Assembly (NCBI RefSeq): GCF_020510565.1
Contig: NZ_CP075189.1
Coordinates: forward strand, 186,001-250,000
Origin: Ferribacterium limneticum
GTDB taxonomy: Bacteria; Pseudomonadota; Gammaproteobacteria; Burkholderiales; Rhodocyclaceae
DNA length: 64,000 bases
Reading direction: 5' to 3'
Position 1 is the stretch's first letter. Each line of letters starts with the position of its first letter. Positions 52,355 to 61,385 of the stretch are shown piece by piece. Made by a program: the position numbers and the translations under genes. Below the pieces are notes generated by a model, which was not told the origin of the DNA, did not search any database, and saw only the letters and a list, made by a program, of their open reading frames with translations.

Positions 52355-53713
52355 ATGAATATCGTCATTCTCGCTGCCGGCCAAGGCAAGCGCATGCATT
52401 CCAACCTGCCCAAGGTCTTGCACCCGATTGCCGGCAAGGCCCTGGCGCAACATGTCATCGACACCGCTCGTCTTCTTTCGCCGGAAAAACTGATTGTCGT
52501 CTATGGTCATGGCGGCGAGGTGGTACGCGCCACACTGGCCGCCGACGACATCCTATGGGCAGAGCAGGCGCAACAACTGGGCACCGGCCACGCCGTCGCC
52601 CAGGCCGTCTCGCAACTGGGCGATGCGGCGCAGACGCTGGTGCTCTATGGCGACGTACCGCTGACCACGGTCGGTGCGCTCAAGCGCCTGCTGCAGGCCG
52701 GCAAGGACGGCTTGTCCATCCTCACCGTCGACCTCGCCAACCCGACCGGCTATGGCCGCATGGTGCGCGATGCAAATGGCAACATCGTGCGCATCGTCGA
52801 GGAAAACGACGCTACGCCCGAAGAAAAGGCGATCCGCGAGGTCAACACCGGCATCATGGCGATCCCGACGGCGCGTCTGGCCGACTGGCTGGGCCAGCTC
52901 AAGAACAACAATTCCCAGGGTGAGTACTACCTGACCGACATCGTCGCGCTGGCCGTGGCCGAGGGCTTGCCAGTACGCTCCGCCCAGCCCGAGGGCGAGT
53001 GGGAGGTGCTCGGCGTTAACAGCAAGGTGCAGCTGGCCGAACTGGAACGTCAGCACCAGCGCAACCTGGCCGATCAACTGCTCGTCGCCGGCGTGCGCCT
53101 GGCCGACCCGGCGCGTATCGACATTCGTGGCTCACTGAGCCATGGCCGCGACGTGTCCATTGACGTCGGCTGCGTTTTCGAAGGCAAGGTCGAACTGGCC
53201 GATGCCGTCGAGGTCGGTCCTTACTGCGTGCTGAAAAACGTAAAGGTGGGCGCCGGAACGCGCATCGCCGCCTTCTGTCACTTCGAGGACGCGGTGATCG
53301 GGCCGGACGGCGTGCTTGGGCCTTATGCCCGGCTGCGTCCGGGTACCGAACTCGGGCCGGAGGTGCACATCGGCAACTTCGTCGAGGTCAAGAAGAGCAT
53401 CATCGGCGCCCAGTCCAAGGCCAACCATCTGGCCTACATCGGCGATGCCCAGATCGGTCAGCGCGTCAATGTCGGCGCCGGCACGATCACCTGCAATTAT
53501 GACGGTGCCAACAAGCACCTGACCATCATCGAGGACGATGTCTTCATCGGCTCCGATACCCAACTCGTTGCCCCGGTGACGGTTGGCCGCGGGGCAACGC
53601 TTGGCGCCGGCACGACGCTGACCAAGAATGCGCCACCGGACGCCTTGACCGTCTCACGAGCCAAACAAATGACGTTGCCCGGCTGGGAACGTCCGAAAAA
53701 GGTAAAGAAATAA
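52355..53713 (+). CDS. glmU: Bifunctional UDP-GlcNAc pyrophosphorylase / GlcN-1-P acetyltransferase
   Basis: A 452-residue enzyme for the last two steps of UDP-GlcNAc synthesis. The N-terminal uridylyltransferase has L-A-A-G-Q-G-K-R-M and L-P-K-V-L-H, and Q-L-G-T-G-H-A and Y-G-D-V-P-L. The C-terminal left-handed beta helix has repeated hexapeptides and N-F-V-E-V-K-K-S and N-Y-D-G. I chose the ATG at 52355, which gives the usual length; in-frame ATGs at 52271 and 52319 would add 28 or 12 residues without similarity to the fold. Confidence 0.95.
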   Translation: MNIVILAAGQGKRMHSNLPKVLHPIAGKALAQHVIDTARLLSPEKLIVVYGHGGEVVRATLAADDILWAEQAQQLGTGHAVAQAVSQLGDAAQTLVLYGDVPLTTVGALKRLLQAGKDGLSILTVDLANPTGYGRMVRDANGNIVRIVEENDATPEEKAIREVNTGIMAIPTARLADWLGQLKNNNSQGEYYLTDIVALAVAEGLPVRSAQPEGEWEVLGVNSKVQLAELERQHQRNLADQLLVAGVRLADPARIDIRGSLSHGRDVSIDVGCVFEGKVELADAVEVGPYCVLKNVKVGAGTRIAAFCHFEDAVIGPDGVLGPYARLRPGTELGPEVHIGNFVEVKKSIIGAQSKANHLAYIGDAQIGQRVNVGAGTITCNYDGANKHLTIIEDDVFIGSDTQLVAPVTVGRGATLGAGTTLTKNAPPDALTVSRAKQMTLPGWERPKKVKK

Positions 53714-54027
53714 TGGATTTCTGGTTCACGGCTTTCATGTTTGCCATCGCCATTCTCATTGCGGTGGGCGGCTCTTTGTTACTGGTCGGCTATTTCGGCA
53801 CTTTGCCCGCCTCTTTCGCCTTTGGCTGGAAGAGCTGGTTGCCGACGCTGGCCTTGCCCATCGTCGGCCCGATCTGGTTTGCCGGCAGGCACTGGTCGGA
53901 ATTTTCCAAGCCGGGCAAGCAACTGATTTTTGGCGTGCTGCTCTTCGTTGTGGCAATTGCCTTGCTTTACGGTTTTGGCCCCCACTTTGTCGATCGCATG
54001 GCGGCCAGTGGCATGTATCGCGAATAG
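53713..54027 (+). CDS. Small membrane protein, unknown function
   Basis: A 104-residue protein with three hydrophobic segments (residues about 5-28, 44-55 and 72-90), a W-K-S-W-L-P-T-L-A-L-P-I-V-G-P-I-W-F stretch and a short polar tail. The ATG overlaps the glmU stop by one base, so it is co-translated with glmU. I do not recognise the family. Confidence 0.75.
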   Translation: MDFWFTAFMFAIAILIAVGGSLLLVGYFGTLPASFAFGWKSWLPTLALPIVGPIWFAGRHWSEFSKPGKQLIFGVLLFVVAIALLYGFGPHFVDRMAASGMYRE

Positions 54028-54107
54028 ATGACGGCTCGCTGATCGCAAGGCTGGCCACTGATGTGAACTGATTTTTCGCTGAATTTTCTAAGCTAAGGGA
54101 GAAGAAG

Positions 54108-56159
54108 ATGTCCAAGTACACCACCGAGGCTCTACGTTCTGTTGCATTGGTCGGCCATGGCGCCGCCGGCAAGACCAGCCTGGCCGAGTCCTTACTGTTC
54201 GCGACCGGCGCCATCAACGCGAAGGGCAGCGTCGAGAAAGGTAATACCGTTGCCGACTTCGATGCCCAGGAAAAAGAGGCTGGTCACTCCCTGACCTCTG
54301 CTGTCGTCAATTTCGGTTATGAAGGCACGCATGTCCACCTGATCGACACCCCGGGCTACCCCGACTTTTCCGGTCAGGCCATCGCCGCGCTGGCCGGTGT
54401 CGATACGGCCCTGATCGTCGTCAACGCGCAGACCGGCGTCGAACTGATGACCGAGCGCATGATGCGCTACGCCGGCGAGCGGAAGCTGTGCCGGATGATC
54501 GTCATCAACAAGATTGATGCCGAAAACCTTGATCTGCCGGGCCTGGTTGCCAACATTCGCGAGCGTTTCGGCAAGCAGTGCATGCTCCTAGACCTGCCGG
54601 CGCACGGCGCGGCCGATGTCGTCGAAGTGCTCGAGCACGATGCCGGCGATGCCGATTTCGAATCGGTCGCGGCGGCGCACCGGGCGCTCATTGACCAGAT
54701 CGTCGAGGAAGATGAAGACCTGCTCGCTCAGTACCTTGAAGATGGCGCCGATCCGACCGCCACCGCCTTGCATGCGCCATTCGAGAAGGCGCTGCGCGAA
54801 GGCCACCTGATTCCGATTTTATTCACCTCGGCCAAGACCGGTGCCGGCATCAAGGAGTTGCTGCATGTGCTCGCCTCGCTGGCGCCGAACCCGGCCGAAG
54901 GCAATGCGCCGCCGTTCTACAAGGGTGAGCCGGGCGACAAGACCGAGCCTTTCCAGGCCGAGCCGGATGCCGCCAAACACGTGCTGGCCCACGTCTTCAA
55001 GGTGGTGGCCGATCCCTACCTAGGCAAGATTGGCGTCTTCCGTGTCCATCAGGGCACGATGAAGAAGGACATGCAGCTTTTCGTCGGCGACAGCAAGCGG
55101 CCGATCAAGGTCGGCCATCTCTATCAGTTGCAGGGCAAGGACAGCATCGAGGTCGATGAACTGCTGCCAGGTGACATCGGTGCGATTGCCAAGATCGACG
55201 AGGTTGATTTCGACTGCGTGCTGCACGATTCGCACGACGAGGATCACATTCACCTCGTGCCGCTCGAATTTCCCAAGCCGATGGCTGGGCTGGCCGTCGA
55301 AACGAAGAAGAAGGGCGACGAGCAGCGCCTGTTCGACATCCTGGCCAAGCTGGCCATGGAAGATCCGACCTTTGTCGTCGAGCGTCATCCAACAAGCAAT
55401 GAAACGGTCATCCGCGGCCTCGGCGAGATTCATCTGAAAGCCAAGCTCGGGCGCATGGCCAGCCAGTACAAGCTGGAAGTCGATACCAAGCCGCCGCGCA
55501 TTCCCTATTGCGAGACGATCACCGCCCCGGCCGAGGCGATGTATCGCCACAAGAAGCAGTCGGGCGGTGCCGGCCAGTTCGGTGAAGTGCATCTGCGCAT
55601 CGAGCCGAAGGGGCGTGGCGAGGGCTTCGAGTTCGTCGATGCCGTCAAGGGCGGCGTCATTCCCGGCGTCTTCATGGCAGCTGTCGAGAAGGGCATTCGT
55701 CAGGGGCTGGAAGGCGGCGTTGTCGCCGGTTATGCGGTCGACGACCTCAAAGTCACGGTTTTCGATGGCAAGACGCATGCCGTTGATGGCAAGGAAGTCG
55801 CCTTCACGATGGCTGGTCGCAAGGCCGTCATCGAAGCGATTCGCGGCGCCAAGCCGATTGTGCTCGAACCGATTGTCAGTATCGAGATCATTGTTCCGGA
55901 ATCGGCCATTGGTGACCTGACCGGCGATCTGTCCGGTCGGCGTGGTCATATCACCGGCACTGATGGGCGCGGGCATGGCATGTCGGCGATTAGTGGCGAA
56001 GTGCCGCTGGCTGAACTTAACGACTATCAGTCGCGGCTTAAGTCGCTGACGGGGGGGCAGGGTAGCTACACCATCGAGTTTGCGCGCTATGCCGCTGTGC
56101 CGCCGAATGTGCAGCAGCAACTGGCGAGCAAGTTTCAGTTGCATGATGAGGATGAGTGA
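54108..56159 (+). CDS. Elongation factor G2-like translational GTPase
   Basis: A 683-residue translation-factor GTPase with the EF-G domain order: G domain (1-265), domain II (300-380), and domains III-V (390-683). G1 is G-H-G-A-A-G-K-T-S, G3 is D-T-P-G-Y-P-D-F and G4 is N-K-I-D. The catalytic-type His of canonical EF-G (D-T-P-G-H-V-D-F) is Tyr here, as in the EF-G2 subfamily. It is therefore unlikely to be the main translocase and should be a paralogue, perhaps in ribosome recycling. A gene-free inverted-repeat element follows. Confidence 0.9.
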   Translation: MSKYTTEALRSVALVGHGAAGKTSLAESLLFATGAINAKGSVEKGNTVADFDAQEKEAGHSLTSAVVNFGYEGTHVHLIDTPGYPDFSGQAIAALAGVDTALIVVNAQTGVELMTERMMRYAGERKLCRMIVINKIDAENLDLPGLVANIRERFGKQCMLLDLPAHGAADVVEVLEHDAGDADFESVAAAHRALIDQIVEEDEDLLAQYLEDGADPTATALHAPFEKALREGHLIPILFTSAKTGAGIKELLHVLASLAPNPAEGNAPPFYKGEPGDKTEPFQAEPDAAKHVLAHVFKVVADPYLGKIGVFRVHQGTMKKDMQLFVGDSKRPIKVGHLYQLQGKDSIEVDELLPGDIGAIAKIDEVDFDCVLHDSHDEDHIHLVPLEFPKPMAGLAVETKKKGDEQRLFDILAKLAMEDPTFVVERHPTSNETVIRGLGEIHLKAKLGRMASQYKLEVDTKPPRIPYCETITAPAEAMYRHKKQSGGAGQFGEVHLRIEPKGRGEGFEFVDAVKGGVIPGVFMAAVEKGIRQGLEGGVVAGYAVDDLKVTVFDGKTHAVDGKEVAFTMAGRKAVIEAIRGAKPIVLEPIVSIEIIVPESAIGDLTGDLSGRRGHITGTDGRGHGMSAISGEVPLAELNDYQSRLKSLTGGQGSYTIEFARYAAVPPNVQQQLASKFQLHDEDE

Positions 56160-56177
56160 GGGGTTAGTCCCCCCGGG

Positions 56178-56794
56178 GTGCTAATTAGCTTGGGGTTCCG
56201 CCTTGCTGGCGGGCGTACTTTCTTTTGCTTCGCCAAAAGAAAGTAGCCAAAGAAAAGGCGACCCCGGGGGCGGCGCCGGGCTCTGCCCGGTTCCTTGCGC
56301 TACTCGGCAGGCCGGGCGGCTTGCTAAACTCGCCTGCGGCTCAGACAACGCAAGCCGACAGCCCCCGGCCCGCCTGCGTTGCTCAGCGCCTTCCACGGGG
56401 ACCACAAAGGCGTCCGGGCTCGGCCGCTTTGCCGAAAATTCAGACTCCCACGGTCAACCGGAAAAAAGGGCCAAAAATGAAATCTGCCATTCAGGCACCC
56501 AAGCTCAAGCTCGGATTGTTTCACCGGGCCCCTTGAGAGGTGCCGAGCAACGCAGGGGCTGGCGGATAAAGGGCGAGGACTGTCTGAGGGCGAAGCCCGA
56601 GTTCCGCAGCCCCCGTCAGTCGCGAGTAGCGCAGGGAACCGGCGTAGCCGGCACCGACCCAGGGTCGCCTTCTTCTTTGGCTACTTTCTTCTTGGCGAAG
56701 CAAGAAGAAAGTACGCCCGCGCCTCAAGCGCGGAAAACAAGGGTTACGAAGAGGCTCCTGGAGCTTGAGGATGGAACCCCCTGCTAATTAAGCA
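56178..56794. repeat. 617-bp imperfect inverted-repeat element, gene-free
   Basis: This region fills the gap between the convergent EF-G2 and response-regulator genes. Left end GGTGCTAATTAGC...GGGGTTCC mirrors right end GGAACCCCCTGCTAATTAAGCA. Further in, TACTTTCTTTTG-CTTCGC-CAAAAGAAAGTA (56216-56245) mirrors TACTTTCTTCTTG-GCGAAG-CAAGAAGAAAGTA (56682-56713); both arms are themselves perfect hairpins of 12 and 13 bp. Similarity continues inward through about 200 bp per arm. Sequence of the AAAGAAAGTAGCCAAAGAAAAGG type occurs in many beta- and gammaproteobacteria, often mis-annotated as short proteins. The right end overlaps the regulator's stop. Confidence 0.82.
56443..56482 (+). repeat. Dispersed 35-bp repeat, copy 10, at the centre of the inverted-repeat element
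   Basis: CTCCCACGGTCAACCGGAAA, an A run, then GGGCCAAAAATGAAATC. It lies between the inner ends of the two arms, near the dyad centre of the element. Confidence 0.88.
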
Positions 56795-57510
56795 GTACCC
56801 CCACCCGACCAATTAACCGTCGCCAGAAACAGATAACCCGCGCCATACACCGTCTTGATGAACGCCGGACTCTGTGGGTCGGGTTCGAGCTTGCGTCGCA
56901 GACGGGAAATGCGGACGTCGATGGCGCGGTCGTTGGGAGCCAAGTCCCGCGTGCCCATGAGTTTTTCGCGCTGCAGGATGCGGTTCGGGTTATTGACGAA
57001 GACCCTGAGCAAATCGGCCTCGGCCGTGCTTAGCGCATGCTCTTCGCCATTGGGGGCGGTCAGCGTGTTGTTGCCGAGGTTGAAGCGCCAGCCGGAAAAC
57101 TCGGCGATCTGGCGGGCTTGCGTTTCGCTGCCTTCGCGCCGGCGCACGATGCTGCGCACTCTGGCCACCAGTTCGCGCGGTTCGAATGGTTTGAGCACGT
57201 AATCGTCGGCACCGAGTTCGAGGCCCATGACGCGGTCGCTGACGTGGGCGCGCCCGGTCAGGATCAGAATGCCGCAGCCCGACTGGGCGCGGACGCGCTG
57301 CATGGCTTCGATACCGTCCATGTCGGGCAGGCCGAGGTCGATGATGCAGAGGTCGGGAGCCAATGTGCGCAGGCGGCGCAGGAGGTCACCGGCGCTGCGG
57401 CACCAGACGGTGCGGAAACCGAAGTCGGCGAGCACCTGTTCGATGATCTTGGCGACATCGGGGTCGTCTTCGACGATGGCGATCAGCTTGGCGGGTTCGT
57501 TGTCTTTCAT
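56788..57510 (-). CDS. OmpR-family response regulator
   Basis: A 240-residue regulator: receiver domain (residues 8-122) with phospho-acceptor Asp58 (C-I-I-D-L-G), Asp14/15 pocket (V-E-D-D), Thr85 and Lys107, then a winged helix (130-232; R-I-S-R-L-R-R-K-L-E-P-D). It overlaps the kinase gene by 4 nt; the kinase is upstream, so they make a two-component pair. Possible target: the 19-bp palindrome in the region in front of the kinase gene (inference). Confidence 0.93.
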   Translation of the reverse strand: MKDNEPAKLIAIVEDDPDVAKIIEQVLADFGFRTVWCRSAGDLLRRLRTLAPDLCIIDLGLPDMDGIEAMQRVRAQSGCGILILTGRAHVSDRVMGLELGADDYVLKPFEPRELVARVRSIVRRREGSETQARQIAEFSGWRFNLGNNTLTAPNGEEHALSTAEADLLRVFVNNPNRILQREKLMGTRDLAPNDRAIDVRISRLRRKLEPDPQSPAFIKTVYGAGYLFLATVNWSGGGTA

Positions 57511-59522
57511 TGTTTTTCTTTGTTGGTGGCACGCAGAGCGCGGGCCAGGTCCTGGCGGACGAAGGGTTTGGCTAGCACCGGCAGGTCGCTGCCGACTTCG
57601 GCCTCGTCGGTGTAGCCGCTCATCAGCACGATGCGCATGTCGGGCTGGCTCATCAGTACGCGGTCAGCCAGCTGCCGGCCATCGAGGCCGCCGGGCATGA
57701 TGACGTCGCTGACGACGATGGCGATGTCGGGAATCTGGTCGATCATGGCCAGCGCCTGCACGCCGTCTTCGGCTTCGATCACCGGGTAGCCCAGATCGAT
57801 CAGTTGCTGGCGAACGACGCGACGGACGTTCGGCTCATCCTCGACGAGCAGGACCAGTTCGCCACCGGCCGGCAGGGTGGCGTCCTCGCCCGGCGCATCG
57901 ACATCTTCTTCCGGTGTCGCCAGCGGCAGCACCATGAGCACGGTCGTGCCTTGTTCAGGCTGGCTTTGAATCGACACGCCGCCGCCCGACTGCTTGGCAA
58001 AACCGTAGGCCATGGCCAGCCCGAGGCCGCTGCCCAGCCCGAGGCGCTTGGTCGTGAAGAAGGGTTCGCAGGCGCGGGCCAGCGTAGTGGCATCCATGCC
58101 GCAACCGTTGTCGGCGACTTCGATCAGGGCGTACTGGCCGGGACTGACATCGAAGGCGGCGGCATCGGTCGATAGTTCGACGGCGCGCGCCGCGATGTGC
58201 AGCCGGCCGCCTTCCGGCATGGCGTCGCGCGAATTCAGGGCGAAGTTGAGCAGGGCGCTTTCGAGCTGGCCGGGGTCGACCAGCGCGTGCAGCGTCATGC
58301 CGCCGAGATCGGTTGATACGGCAATCGACTCGGGCAGCGAGCGGCGGACCAGCTTGGCCAGGCTGCCGATCAGGTTGCCGATATCGACTGCCTTCGGTTC
58401 GAGCGGCTGTTGCCGCGAGAAGGTGAGCAGGCGCTTGATCAGTTGCACGCCGCGCCGTGCCGACTGCAGCGCCGGCTCGACGAATTCGTTGATTTCGGCA
58501 TCGTCCGGGCGGTGATCCTGGAGGGCGGCCAGGTTGCCGATGATGACGGTGAGCAGGTTGTTGAAATCGTGCGCCAGGCCGCCGGTCAGCTGGCCGATGG
58601 CCTCCATTTTCTGGGCCTGGACGAGGGCGGCCTGCATGCGCTTCTGTTCGGTGATTTCCTGCGAGAAAACGAAAAATCCGAGGTTTTTCCCGTCGACCGC
58701 AAACTCCGGGACCAGGGTGCTGCGCGCGAAAACCGTCTGCCCCTGGCGCTCCATCTGGTATTCGTAGGTCACCTGCTGGCCGGCCAGCGCGCGTTTGACC
58801 GGGTCGCGCACCTGGCTGTAGACGTGCGGTCCGATCAGGTCGAGCACGGCCCGGCCGGTGACGCTCTCGCCGGGGTAGCCATACCAGTCGGAGTAGCCCT
58901 TGTTGGCGTATTGATAGACCTCGTTCTGGTCCACGTAGCCGATCATGATGGGAATGGTGTCGTTGATCAGGCGCAGCCGTTCTTCGTTGCGGCGCAGGGC
59001 AGCGGCGATGCGTTCGTTTTCCTCGCTGGCCCGGCGCAGGTTGGCGTTGGCGTTCTCGAGCTGGGCGGTACGCCGACGCACCCGTTCGTCGAGCTGGATG
59101 TTCTGGTGTTCGGTCAGGTGCTCGATGTAGCGCTGCTCGGTGACATCGCTGTACAGCGTGACGAAACCCTTGTGCGCCAGCGGTTCGCCGCGCAGGAGCA
59201 GGACCCGGCCATTCGGCCGCTGGCGTTCGGTGACGTGTGGCGCGAAGTTTCGCGCCGCGGCGACGCGCTCGGCTATCTGCGCCTCGATGTCGCCCGGGCC
59301 GTATTCGCCGCGTTCGGCGTTGTAACGGATGAAGCCGGCGAAAGGGGCGCCGATGTAGGCCAGTTCATCGGGAAACTCGAGCAACTGGAGGAAAGGGCGG
59401 TTCCAGGCGACGAGGCGCAGGTCGGCGTCGAAAACCGTGATGCCCTGGTCGAGCAGGTCCAGCCCGGCCTGCAGCATTTCATGGCGCGGGGAGGAAGGGG
59501 ACGAGGCGGTCTCGATAAGCAT
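57507..59522 (-). CDS. Hybrid PAS-sensor histidine kinase with receiver domain
   Basis: A 671-residue cytosolic sensor with no clear membrane segment. Two PAS domains (residues about 15-130, and 182-295) are joined by a coiled coil (130-180). HisKA follows with His318 in L-A-H-D-F-N-N-L-L; the HATPase has N-S-R-D-A-M-P, D-N-G-C-G-M and G-S-G-L-G-L-A-M; a C-terminal receiver ends the protein (D-V-I-M-P-G-G-L-D with the acceptor Asp). It forms a pair with the OmpR-type regulator and is divergent to the acyl-CoA ligase gene. The signal is unknown. Confidence 0.93.
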   Translation of the reverse strand: MLIETASSPSSPRHEMLQAGLDLLDQGITVFDADLRLVAWNRPFLQLLEFPDELAYIGAPFAGFIRYNAERGEYGPGDIEAQIAERVAAARNFAPHVTERQRPNGRVLLLRGEPLAHKGFVTLYSDVTEQRYIEHLTEHQNIQLDERVRRRTAQLENANANLRRASEENERIAAALRRNEERLRLINDTIPIMIGYVDQNEVYQYANKGYSDWYGYPGESVTGRAVLDLIGPHVYSQVRDPVKRALAGQQVTYEYQMERQGQTVFARSTLVPEFAVDGKNLGFFVFSQEITEQKRMQAALVQAQKMEAIGQLTGGLAHDFNNLLTVIIGNLAALQDHRPDDAEINEFVEPALQSARRGVQLIKRLLTFSRQQPLEPKAVDIGNLIGSLAKLVRRSLPESIAVSTDLGGMTLHALVDPGQLESALLNFALNSRDAMPEGGRLHIAARAVELSTDAAAFDVSPGQYALIEVADNGCGMDATTLARACEPFFTTKRLGLGSGLGLAMAYGFAKQSGGGVSIQSQPEQGTTVLMVLPLATPEEDVDAPGEDATLPAGGELVLLVEDEPNVRRVVRQQLIDLGYPVIEAEDGVQALAMIDQIPDIAIVVSDVIMPGGLDGRQLADRVLMSQPDMRIVLMSGYTDEAEVGSDLPVLAKPFVRQDLARALRATNKEKQ

Positions 59523-59560
59523 CGGTCGATTCTAGTGCACGGTTCGGGGCGGATTTCGTG

Positions 59561-59579
59561 ATGTAACGATTCGTTACAT
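59561..59579. promoter_or_regulatory. Perfect 19-bp palindrome, candidate operator
   Basis: ATGTAACGA-T-TCGTTACAT is a perfect 9-bp inverted repeat with a one-base centre. It lies in the 162-bp gap between the kinase gene and the acyl-CoA ligase gene, about 38 bp from the kinase start. Its shape fits a dimeric repressor or activator, possibly a TetR- or FadR-like fatty-acid regulator; no such regulator is in the window. Confidence 0.7.
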
Positions 59580-59684
59580 TCTGCCAATAGTTGCGCAAGA
59601 GTGTTTTGTCATTCTCACGATCAATAAAAAAACTTGCGGCAATGAGAACAGCAACTCGGCAAGAAAATCGTGAGGAGATAAATC

Positions 59685-61322
59685 TTGGTTAACCCGTATT
59701 CCGTCGGGCTGGAGCAAAATCCGGCCAATTTCGTCGCACTGTCCCCGCTCAGCTTCATCGAGCGTTCAGCTTTCATTTACCCGAAGCGTATCTCGGTCAT
59801 CCAGGGTGCCCGCCAATATACCTGGAAGGAAAGCTACGACCGTAGCCGCCAGCTGGCTTCCGCCCTGAAGAATCGCGGCATCGGCAAGGGCGACACGGTT
59901 GCCGCCATGCTGCCCAACACGGCTTCGATGTTCGAATGCCATTTCGGCGTGCCGATGACCGGCGCCGTGCTCAATACCCTGAACACCCGTCTCGACGCCG
60001 AAGCCATCGCCTTCATGCTGGCCCACGGCGAAGCCAAGGTGCTGATCACCGACCCCGAGTTCTCGGGCATCATCAAGGCCGCGCTGGCCCTGCTCGAAGG
60101 GCCGAAACCGCTGGTCATCGACAGCCTCGATCCGGACTTCACGGGCGGCGAGTCGCTTGGCGAAAAGAGCTACGAGGATTTCCTCAAGGAAGGCGAGCCC
60201 GATTTCGCCTGGAGCCTGCCCGACGACGAGTGGGATGCCATCGCGCTCAACTACACCTCGGGCACCACCGGCAACCCGAAAGGTGTCGTTTATCACCATC
60301 GCGGCGCCTACCTCAATGCCGCCTCGAACATCATTTCCTGGGGTATGCCGCCGCACTCGGTGTACCTGTGGACCCTGCCGATGTTCCACTGCAACGGTTG
60401 GTGCTTCCCCTGGACCCTGGCCGCCAATGCCGGCACCAGCGTCTGCCTGCGCAAGGTCGATCCGGCCCTGATCTTCAACCTGATCAAGGCGCACAAGGTC
60501 AGCCACATGTGCGGCGCACCGATCGTCTGGGGCATGATGATCAACTCGCCCGACAGCCTCAAGGAAGGCATCGAGCATCAGGTCAATGGCCTGATCGCCG
60601 GCGCCGCGCCGCCGGCCGCGATCATCGAAGGCTGCGAAAAGATGGGCTTCAACATCACCCACGTTTACGGCCTGACTGAAACCTATGGCCCCGCTGCCGT
60701 CTGCGCCAAGCACCCGGAATGGGACAAGCTGCCGATCGACCTGCGGGCTGCCCGCAACGGCCGCCAGGGCGTGCGCTACCACATGCAGGAAGGCATCGAG
60801 GTCCGCGACACGGTCAGTCTCGAGCCGGTGCCTTGGGATGGCGAGACGATGGGCGAAATCATGTTCAAGGGCAACCTGGTCATGAAGGGCTACCTCAAGA
60901 ACCCGAAGGCGACCGAAGAAGCCTTTGAAGGCGGCTGGTTCCATACCGGCGACCTGGCTGTCGTGCATAGCGACGGCTACGTCAAGATCAAGGATCGCTC
61001 CAAGGACATCATCATCTCCGGCGGCGAAAACATCTCGTCGCTCGAAGTCGAAGACGTGCTTTACCGCCACCCGGCAGTCGTCGCCGCCGCCGTGGTCGCC
61101 AAGCCCGACGAGAAGTGGGGCGAAGTGCCCGCGGCCTTCGTCGAACTCAAGGCTGATGCGAGCTGCACCGAGGCCGAGATGATCGAGCACTGCCGCGCCC
61201 ATCTGGCCCGCTTCAAGGTGCCCAAGCAGGTCGTGTTTGGCGAATTGCCGAAGACGTCCACCGGAAAGATCCAGAAATACGTCCTGCGTCAGCACGCCAA
61301 TTCGGCGCTGGCCATCGAGTAA
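59685..61322 (+). CDS. Acyl-CoA synthetase (medium-chain / methylmercaptopropionate type)
   Basis: A 545-residue ANL-family ligase. P-loop Y-T-S-G-T-T-G-N-P-K-G, the Y-G-L-T-E-T-Y motif, G-G-W-F-H-T-G-D and the lysine end L-P-K-T-S-T-G-K-I-Q-K are intact. It resembles DmdB-like 3-methylmercaptopropionyl-CoA ligases and medium-chain acyl-CoA synthetases; the substrate cannot be set from sequence. The start is TTG at 59685 behind GAGGAGA. With etfBA and the dehydrogenase it makes an acyl-CoA oxidation unit. Confidence 0.92.
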   Translation: MVNPYSVGLEQNPANFVALSPLSFIERSAFIYPKRISVIQGARQYTWKESYDRSRQLASALKNRGIGKGDTVAAMLPNTASMFECHFGVPMTGAVLNTLNTRLDAEAIAFMLAHGEAKVLITDPEFSGIIKAALALLEGPKPLVIDSLDPDFTGGESLGEKSYEDFLKEGEPDFAWSLPDDEWDAIALNYTSGTTGNPKGVVYHHRGAYLNAASNIISWGMPPHSVYLWTLPMFHCNGWCFPWTLAANAGTSVCLRKVDPALIFNLIKAHKVSHMCGAPIVWGMMINSPDSLKEGIEHQVNGLIAGAAPPAAIIEGCEKMGFNITHVYGLTETYGPAAVCAKHPEWDKLPIDLRAARNGRQGVRYHMQEGIEVRDTVSLEPVPWDGETMGEIMFKGNLVMKGYLKNPKATEEAFEGGWFHTGDLAVVHSDGYVKIKDRSKDIIISGGENISSLEVEDVLYRHPAVVAAAVVAKPDEKWGEVPAAFVELKADASCTEAEMIEHCRAHLARFKVPKQVVFGELPKTSTGKIQKYVLRQHANSALAIE

Positions 61323-61330
61323 TCCGCACT

Positions 61331-61360
61331 CCCCTGTCGTCATGCCTTGATCGGCAGGGG
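61331..61360 (+). other. Hairpin between the ligase gene and etfB
   Basis: CCCCTGTCG pairs with CGGCAGGGG (one wobble) around a 12-base loop. No T run follows. It may stabilise or part the transcript between the two genes rather than terminate. Confidence 0.4.
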
Positions 61361-61385
61361 GCTGCGCGTGCGAAAAGGAAATCCC

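Noticed and set aside
56225..56536. 103-residue frame starting M-L-R-Q-K-K-V-A-K-E-K inside the inverted-repeat element
   Set aside because: Frames of this kind are commonly called in copies of this repeat but it is non-coding in layout: it spans arm, centre and the short repeat, with no conserved domain.
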